Source: Asaia bogorensis (GTDB lineage: Bacteria; Pseudomonadota; Alphaproteobacteria; Acetobacterales; Acetobacteraceae). Taken from it: 9,827 nt of DNA. Shown here piece by piece: positions 5,662-9,827 of this stretch. A program made the position numbers and the translations under genes. Below the pieces are notes generated by a model, which searched no databases, was not told where the DNA came from, and worked only from the letters and a program-made list of their open reading frames with translations. The first letter of the stretch is position 1; each line of letters starts with the position of its first letter. The stretch covers positions 1 to 9,827 of the forward strand of contig CAMBXJ010000120.1 in the NCBI GenBank assembly GCA_945871455.1, given 5' to 3'.

Positions 5662-8600
5662 ATGGCCGTCATTACAGGCAACGACCTTGCAAACACTCTG
5701 ATTGGAACCGCCAACGCGGATGTGATCAACGGACTGGGCGGCAACGACACGCTGAATGCCAAGTCGCGACCTGCGGGAGGCGGCACCGATGTCATCGACG
5801 GCGGGGACGATATCGATACGCTGGTGGTAAACGCGTCGAGTGAAACCAAGGGCGTTCTTGTCGCCCTCTCGGGAGTCCCGGCCAGCTATTATGTCCGGTC
5901 CGATTCCGGGAACTTCTGGGTCGACACGGTCAATATCGAGAAGGTGAAGGTCACCGGCGGATCCGGCAACGACACGTTCGACACCGGGAGCGGCGGGGTC
6001 GAAGTGGTGGGCGGCGGTGGCATCGATCACTGGATCGCCGATCTTGGCGCGCTGACCACGGCGGTCGACTACAAGCTCGGCGCGACCGGGGCGATCGCCG
6101 CGGCGGGGCTTACCACGATCCTGGGCATCGAGCGGATCAGTCTGAAAACGGGATCCGGTGGGGACACAATCACCGGCGGCGCACAGGGCGATGCGATCAT
6201 CACCGGTGCGGGAAACGATACGGTCAACGCGAGAACCCGGCCGGTGGGCGGAGGCACCGACTTCATCGACGCCGGTGCGGATATCGATACCTTGGTGGTC
6301 GATGCTTCAGCCGAGACAAAGGCTGTGTTCATGGCATTGTCCGGCGTCCCGGCCAGCTACTTCGTGCGCTCCGATTCCGGGAACTTATGGGTCGATACGG
6401 TCAACGTCGAGAAGGTGCGATTCACCGGTGGGGCGGGCAATGACACGTTCGACACGGCGAATGGTGGGCTCACCGTCGATGGCGGCGGTGGCATCGACCA
6501 TTGGATCGTCGACCTCCAGGCCCTGACGACGTCCGTGGTCTTCACGCTGGGGCAGACCAAGACGATCGCCGCCGATGGACTGACCAGTATTCTGAACATC
6601 GAACGGATTACTCTGACCACGGGATCGGCCAACGACACCATCACTGGCGGAGCGGAAGGCGACTCGATCCGCACCGGCCTGGGCAATGACACGATCAACG
6701 CCAGAACCCGGCCGGTCAGCGGGGCGGTTGACTTCGTCGACGCTGGCGACGGCATCGATACGCTCATCGTGGATGCGTCGGCTGAGACCATGAACATGTT
6801 CGTCGCACTGGCTGGCGTTCCGGCCAGCTATTACGTGCGATCCGATTCCGGAAATTTCTGGGTCGACACCATCAATGTCGAGAAGGTCCGAGTCACCGGC
6901 GGCGCGGGTAACGACACATTCGACACCGGCCGTGGCGGCTCCCGGATCGATGGTGGCGGCGGCATCGATCACTGGATTGGTGATCTTGGCGCGCTTGTTA
7001 CCGTGGTCGATTTCACGCTGGGGGAGACAACATCCATCGCCGCGGCCGGGCTGGGCTCGATCCTGAATATCGAGCGCGTGACCCTGACCACGGGATCGGC
7101 ATCCGACATCATCACGACCGGGGATCAGGCCGACCAGTTGTATACTGGAAAAGGCAACGACACGATCAATCTGGGCATGCGTCCGCCTGGCGGGGGTGCG
7201 GATTTCGCCGATGCCGGCGCCGGGACCGATACGCTGGTGGTGGACGCGTCGAACGAGACTGGGGCCGTGTCGCTGGCCCTGTCCGGCGTGCCAGCCAGCT
7301 ACTATGTGCGTTCTCAGTCCGGCAAGTTCTGGGTTGATACCGTGAACGTGGAGAAGGTGCGTATCACCGGTGGTGCCGGCGATGACACGTTCGACACGGG
7401 CAAGGGCGGCATCGAGGTTCACGGCGGCGGCGGGATCGACCATTGGATCGCCAATCTCGGCGCCCTGACCACGAATGTGTCGTTCAAGCTGGGTGAGACG
7501 ACGGCGATTGCCGCGGCCGGGCTGACATCGATCCTGGATATCGAGCGGATCACTCTGACCACGGGCACCGGCGCCGACACGATCATCGGCGGCGCACAGG
7601 CCGATGTGATCGTCACCGGTGCCAACAACGACACGATCAACGCCATGGCCCGACCGTCAGGGGGCAGCGCGGACTTCGTGGATGGCGGCACCGGCACGGA
7701 CACCCTGGTGGTGGACGCATCGGCCGAGGCGACCGGGATCTTCCTGTCTCTCGCCGGTGTGCCCGCCAGCTATTACGTGCGGTCCGATTCGGGGAATTTC
7801 TGGGTTGATACGATCAACGTGGAGAAAGTGAAGGTTACCGGCGGCGCGGGCAACGACACGTTCGACACAGGGAAGGGCGGCATCCAGGTCCATGGCGGCG
7901 GCGGTAATGATCACTGGATTGCCGATCTCGGCCACCTGACTTCCGCCGTGACGTTCAAGATTGCCGAAACCAAAGCGATCGCCGCGGCCGGCCTGTCATC
8001 GATCAAGGACATCGAACGGATCAGCCTGACCACCGGATCGGGCGCGGACACCATCACCGGGGGGGCGATCGGCGACGTCATCATCAGCGGTGGGGGCAAT
8101 GACACGATCGATGCAGGCGCGCGGGCCGCGGGTGGCGCGATCGACTTCGTCGACGGCGGCACCGGCAGTGACACGCTGGTGGTGGACGCCTCGGCCGAGA
8201 CTCAGGCCGTGCTGCTGGGCCTGTCCGGGGTCCCAGCCAGCTTCTACGTGCGGTCCGATTCCGGCAATGTCTGGGTCGACACGATCGGCATGGAGAGCGT
8301 CGTGTTCACCGGCGGTGCCGGCAACGACACCGCGACCGGCGGCAACAGCGCCGATACGCTGCGTGGCGGTCTGGGCAACGATTTCCTGGACGGCGGCATC
8401 GGTGCCGACATGATGATTGGCGACGGCGGCGATGACACCTATATCGTTGGCAATCCTGGCGATATTGTCACCGAGGCCGCGGGTGCCGGCTCCGACACCG
8501 TGCGGACGACGCTGACGGCGTACGCCTTGGGCGACAACCTCGAAAACCTGACCTTCATCGGCGCCGGGAATTTTACCGGGAGAGGCAACGGGCTTGCCAA

Positions 8601-8988
8601 CACGATGATCGGCGGAGCGGGGAACGATACGCTGACTGGTGGCACGGGCGCGGATACGCTGACCGGCGGTTCGGCGGCTGACGTGTTCCGGTTCGGCGCG
8701 GTTGCCGATAGCGCGCTCGACGCCGCCGACATCATCAGGGACTTCTCCGTGCCAGACGGGGACATCCTGGATCTTTCCGCGATCGACGCCGTGTCGGGAG
8801 TGGCTGGCAATCAGGCCTTCGTTTTCGTTGGATCCGCGACCTTTTCTGGTGCGAAGGGCGAAATCCGGGCGGAGGTCATGGGTGACGGCAAGACGCATGT
8901 GTTCGGCACGACCATCGGAGGGACGGCGGATATCGAGATCATGCTGAACGGCAATCACGCCCTGGTCGCCGGCAGCTTCAAGCTTTAG
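5662..8988 (+). CDS. Large RTX-type calcium-binding repeat protein, probable type I secretion substrate
   Basis: This 1108-residue acidic, Gly/Asp/Thr-rich, Cys-free protein has no signal peptide. From residue 6 it consists of a 157-residue unit present five times (6-162, 163-319, 320-476, 477-633, 634-790) and once truncated (791 to about 890). Each unit carries isolated RTX-like turns (TGAGNDT, TGGAGNDTFDTG, DGGGGIDHW) around a conserved core, GVPASYYVRSDSGNFWVDT. Canonical GGxGxDxLx nonapeptides follow at 892-935 and 973-1010, with a DTYIVG...ENLTFIG linker between. The last ~97 residues (ADVFRFG, ADIIRDFSVPDGDILDLSAID, terminal GSFKL) resemble the serralysin C-terminal domain that carries the uncleaved type I secretion signal. 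Calcium should fold the protein after export to the surface or medium. No protease, lipase or other enzyme domain is seen, so an adhesin, surface-layer or matrix role is inferred. It stands alone: no ABC transporter or membrane-fusion gene lies in the window. Confidence 0.93.
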   Translation: MAVITGNDLANTLIGTANADVINGLGGNDTLNAKSRPAGGGTDVIDGGDDIDTLVVNASSETKGVLVALSGVPASYYVRSDSGNFWVDTVNIEKVKVTGGSGNDTFDTGSGGVEVVGGGGIDHWIADLGALTTAVDYKLGATGAIAAAGLTTILGIERISLKTGSGGDTITGGAQGDAIITGAGNDTVNARTRPVGGGTDFIDAGADIDTLVVDASAETKAVFMALSGVPASYFVRSDSGNLWVDTVNVEKVRFTGGAGNDTFDTANGGLTVDGGGGIDHWIVDLQALTTSVVFTLGQTKTIAADGLTSILNIERITLTTGSANDTITGGAEGDSIRTGLGNDTINARTRPVSGAVDFVDAGDGIDTLIVDASAETMNMFVALAGVPASYYVRSDSGNFWVDTINVEKVRVTGGAGNDTFDTGRGGSRIDGGGGIDHWIGDLGALVTVVDFTLGETTSIAAAGLGSILNIERVTLTTGSASDIITTGDQADQLYTGKGNDTINLGMRPPGGGADFADAGAGTDTLVVDASNETGAVSLALSGVPASYYVRSQSGKFWVDTVNVEKVRITGGAGDDTFDTGKGGIEVHGGGGIDHWIANLGALTTNVSFKLGETTAIAAAGLTSILDIERITLTTGTGADTIIGGAQADVIVTGANNDTINAMARPSGGSADFVDGGTGTDTLVVDASAEATGIFLSLAGVPASYYVRSDSGNFWVDTINVEKVKVTGGAGNDTFDTGKGGIQVHGGGGNDHWIADLGHLTSAVTFKIAETKAIAAAGLSSIKDIERISLTTGSGADTITGGAIGDVIISGGGNDTIDAGARAAGGAIDFVDGGTGSDTLVVDASAETQAVLLGLSGVPASFYVRSDSGNVWVDTIGMESVVFTGGAGNDTATGGNSADTLRGGLGNDFLDGGIGADMMIGDGGDDTYIVGNPGDIVTEAAGAGSDTVRTTLTAYALGDNLENLTFIGAGNFTGRGNGLANTMIGGAGNDTLTGGTGADTLTGGSAADVFRFGAVADSALDAADIIRDFSVPDGDILDLSAIDAVSGVAGNQAFVFVGSATFSGAKGEIRAEVMGDGKTHVFGTTIGGTADIEIMLNGNHALVAGSFKL
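5677..8331 (+). repeat. Tandem array of 471-bp coding repeats (five complete, one partial)
   Basis: Units start at 5677, 6148, 6619, 7090, 7561 and 8032. The codon for Gly of the conserved GVPAS motif falls at 5872, 6343, 6814, 7285, 7756 and 8227, so all five intervals are exactly 471 bp, or 157 codons, with no insertion or deletion. The sixth copy matches to the GGAGNDT turn ending at 8331 and then passes into canonical RTX nonapeptides. Copies differ mostly at third codon positions in the conserved core and more freely elsewhere. The first unit is the most divergent at its N-terminal edge. Confidence 0.95.
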
Positions 8989-9027
8989 GCGGCGCGCAAC
9001 AACAACCGTTCCATTTGGTGTTAAGAC

Positions 9028-9061
9028 CGGGTCTCTCCACGTCATGGTGGGTGCAGACCCG
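9028..9061 (+). terminator. Possible stem-loop after the RTX gene
   Basis: CGGGTCT (9028-9034) pairs perfectly with AGACCCG (9055-9061), and an inner CCAC/GTGG (9037-9040/9047-9050) adds a second short stem. It begins 40 bp after the RTX stop codon. No T-run follows, so intrinsic termination is doubtful. It overlaps the left arm of the palindromic element at 9040-9127 and may be an alternative fold of it. Confidence 0.3.
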
Positions 9062-9127
9062 CCATCCACGGCTTGCAGTGCTGATCTCGGACAATACGTG
9101 GATGGCCTGCCTGCGCGGGCCATGACG
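9040..9127. repeat. 88-bp palindromic intergenic element with self-folding arms (REP/mosaic-like)
   Basis: Two 31-base arms, 9040-9070 and 9097-9127, are inverted copies matching at 24 of 31 positions across a 26-base spacer. The outer 8 bases (CGTCATGG with CCATGACG) and an inner 10 bp (GCCATCCACG, 9061-9070, with CGTGGATGGC, 9097-9106) pair perfectly. Each arm is also a hairpin. The left arm pairs ATGG, T and GGGT with ACCC, G and CCAT around loop GCAG (9044-9065). The right arm pairs ATGGCC, T and GC with GC, G and GGCCAT around loop CTGC (9101-9123 region). Mismatches between arms are matched inside each arm, as expected if hairpin pairing is selected. The CGTCATGG...CCATCCACG style is familiar from dispersed intergenic repeats of alphaproteobacteria. 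Copies elsewhere in this genome cannot be seen from here. Confidence 0.75.
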
Positions 9128-9169
9128 GTGTGGGTTGGCCACGCCCCAAATGGAGCAACTATCGTTACG

Positions 9170-9194
9170 CGTCGCCTAACCTGCCCGCGCGACG
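9170..9194 (-). terminator. Weak stem-loop after the SDR gene
   Basis: CGTCGC (9170-9175) and GCGACG (9189-9194) form a 6-bp stem with a 13-base loop, 25 bp beyond the SDR stop codon in its direction of transcription. No clear T-run follows. It is a candidate only; the rest of 9128-9218 shows nothing recognisable. Confidence 0.2.
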
Positions 9195-9218
9195 TAGTGG
9201 CCGGGCCGGTCGGTTGAT

Positions 9219-9827
9219 CTACCAGGGAATAACCTGGTTCCGGTAATCCACGAACGCCTGCCCACCCGCGCCCCAGCGCGCCGCGATCGTGTCGGCGACG
9301 CCGCGCACGCTGGTCTCGATATCCAACGGCGCGGTTGGACCGCCCATCGACGTGCGGACCACGCCCGGATGCAACGCCAGCACGGTGATGTCATCGGCGG
9401 CATGACGCGCGCGAAAGCTGCGGATCAGGGAGTTCAACGCCGCCTTGCTGGCCCGATACAGTTCGGCTCGCCCATCGTCGTTGGTGCCAATGCTGCCCAG
9501 GATTGACGACATGAAGGCGATCATCCCACCCGGCCTCACGTGTCGAGCCAACGTGTCGGCCACGCGGATCGGGCTGATGGCATTGGTCAGGAAGATGGCG
9601 TGGATGTCGTCGTCCGGCACCTGCCGCAAATCGGCGCCGCGCCCGGCCATGATCCCGGCATTCAGGAACAGCAGATCGAACGACTGCCCCGCCAACCGGT
9701 CCGACAGCGCCTGAGCCTGAGCGACAGACGTGATGTCCAACGTCTCCAAAATCAGCCGCCCATCGAATTCCCGGGCAAGCGCTTCAAGCTCCGCCGATGC
9801 ACCCCGCTGCGTCGCGGTCACATGCCA
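9219..9827 (-). CDS. Short-chain dehydrogenase/reductase, 5' end beyond window
   Basis: The frame is open from the right edge of the window to TAG at 9221-9219, giving 202 residues that start WHVTATQRG. Counted from the GTG at 9821, the SDR marks are NAG at 54-56 (LLFLNAGIMA), the catalytic serine region FMSSILGS (103-110), YxxxK as Y122 and K126 (YRASKAAL), and the HPGVVRTSM segment (151-159) after the active site. The C-terminus DYRNQVIPW resembles the ending of many SDRs of the C-factor-like group. The GTG at 9821 is not taken as a true start: the nucleotide-binding TGxxxGxG should lie upstream, and the WHVTATQRG strand normally follows it. The enzyme would be a cytosolic NAD(P)-dependent oxidoreductase of unknown substrate. 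Alcohol-ketone conversion could in principle feed the monooxygenase encoded about 4.3 kb away, but distance and the RTX gene between them argue against a shared operon. Confidence 0.9.
   Translation of the reverse strand, partial: WHVTATQRGASAELEALAREFDGRLILETLDITSVAQAQALSDRLAGQSFDLLFLNAGIMAGRGADLRQVPDDDIHAIFLTNAISPIRVADTLARHVRPGGMIAFMSSILGSIGTNDDGRAELYRASKAALNSLIRSFRARHAADDITVLALHPGVVRTSMGGPTAPLDIETSVRGVADTIAARWGAGGQAFVDYRNQVIPW

Noticed and set aside
5677..8331. CRISPR-like or satellite interpretation of the regular 471-bp spacing
   Set aside because: The period is a multiple of three, the frame is open throughout, substitutions in the core are synonymous, and there are no short identical repeats with unique spacers. 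This is a coding repeat.
6385..9123. Long minus-strand open frames (352 and 375 codons) opposite the RTX gene
   Set aside because: They mirror the tandem repeats of the RTX gene (repeated VDRV, HVIAG-like strings), so their openness follows from the repeat composition. No start signal or family resemblance was seen.
9819..9827. GTG at 9821 as the true start of the SDR gene
   Set aside because: The frame is open to the window edge, and the preceding residues fit the strand that normally follows the missing nucleotide-binding motif, so the gene is truncated by the window.

Overview
The window is GC-rich, compact DNA from a bacterium. GC-rich third codon positions, a Tat-exported amidohydrolase, an RTX protein of the type I secretion kind and a palindromic intergenic element of a style common in alphaproteobacteria all point to an alphaproteobacterium, possibly Rhodospirillales or Acetobacteraceae. 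The phylum-level guess is moderate and the family is only a suggestion. No rRNA, tRNA, CRISPR array, transposase or phage gene was seen.

Left part (1-4895). The tail of a plus-strand amidohydrolase-2 family gene (1-220) meets, tail to tail, a run of four minus-strand genes. In transcription order these are a class I flavoprotein Baeyer-Villiger monooxygenase (4895-3237), a two-domain cupin whose second domain has lost its metal ligands (3168-2335), a small single-domain cupin with intact ligands (2297-1923), and a Tat-exported metal-dependent amidohydrolase (1751-294). Gaps of 68, 37 and 171 bp make one operon likely for the first three genes and possible for all four. The set looks like a small oxidative catabolic or detoxification module: a ketone is oxidised to an ester or lactone, and cupin and amidohydrolase proteins handle products. 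The substrate cannot be read from sequence.

Middle (4896-5661). This 766-bp gap separates two divergent transcription units. It holds a relic of a TetR-family DNA-binding domain (5063-5200), pointing away from the monooxygenase as a divergently encoded local repressor would. It ends in a relatively AT-rich stretch with an extended -10 promoter candidate for the next gene.

Right part (5662-8988). One large gene encodes a 1108-residue RTX-type protein. Five complete and one partial copy of a 157-residue (471-bp) unit follow each other without a single insertion or deletion. Canonical calcium-binding nonapeptides and a serralysin-like C-terminal secretion domain come next. No enzymatic domain and no cleavable signal peptide are visible, and no type I transporter gene lies in the window. 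This is the most distinctive object here.

End (8989-9827). A 230-bp gap carries an 88-bp palindromic element made of two arms, each able to fold into its own hairpin. It is followed by the 3' part of a minus-strand short-chain dehydrogenase/reductase gene that runs off the window edge.
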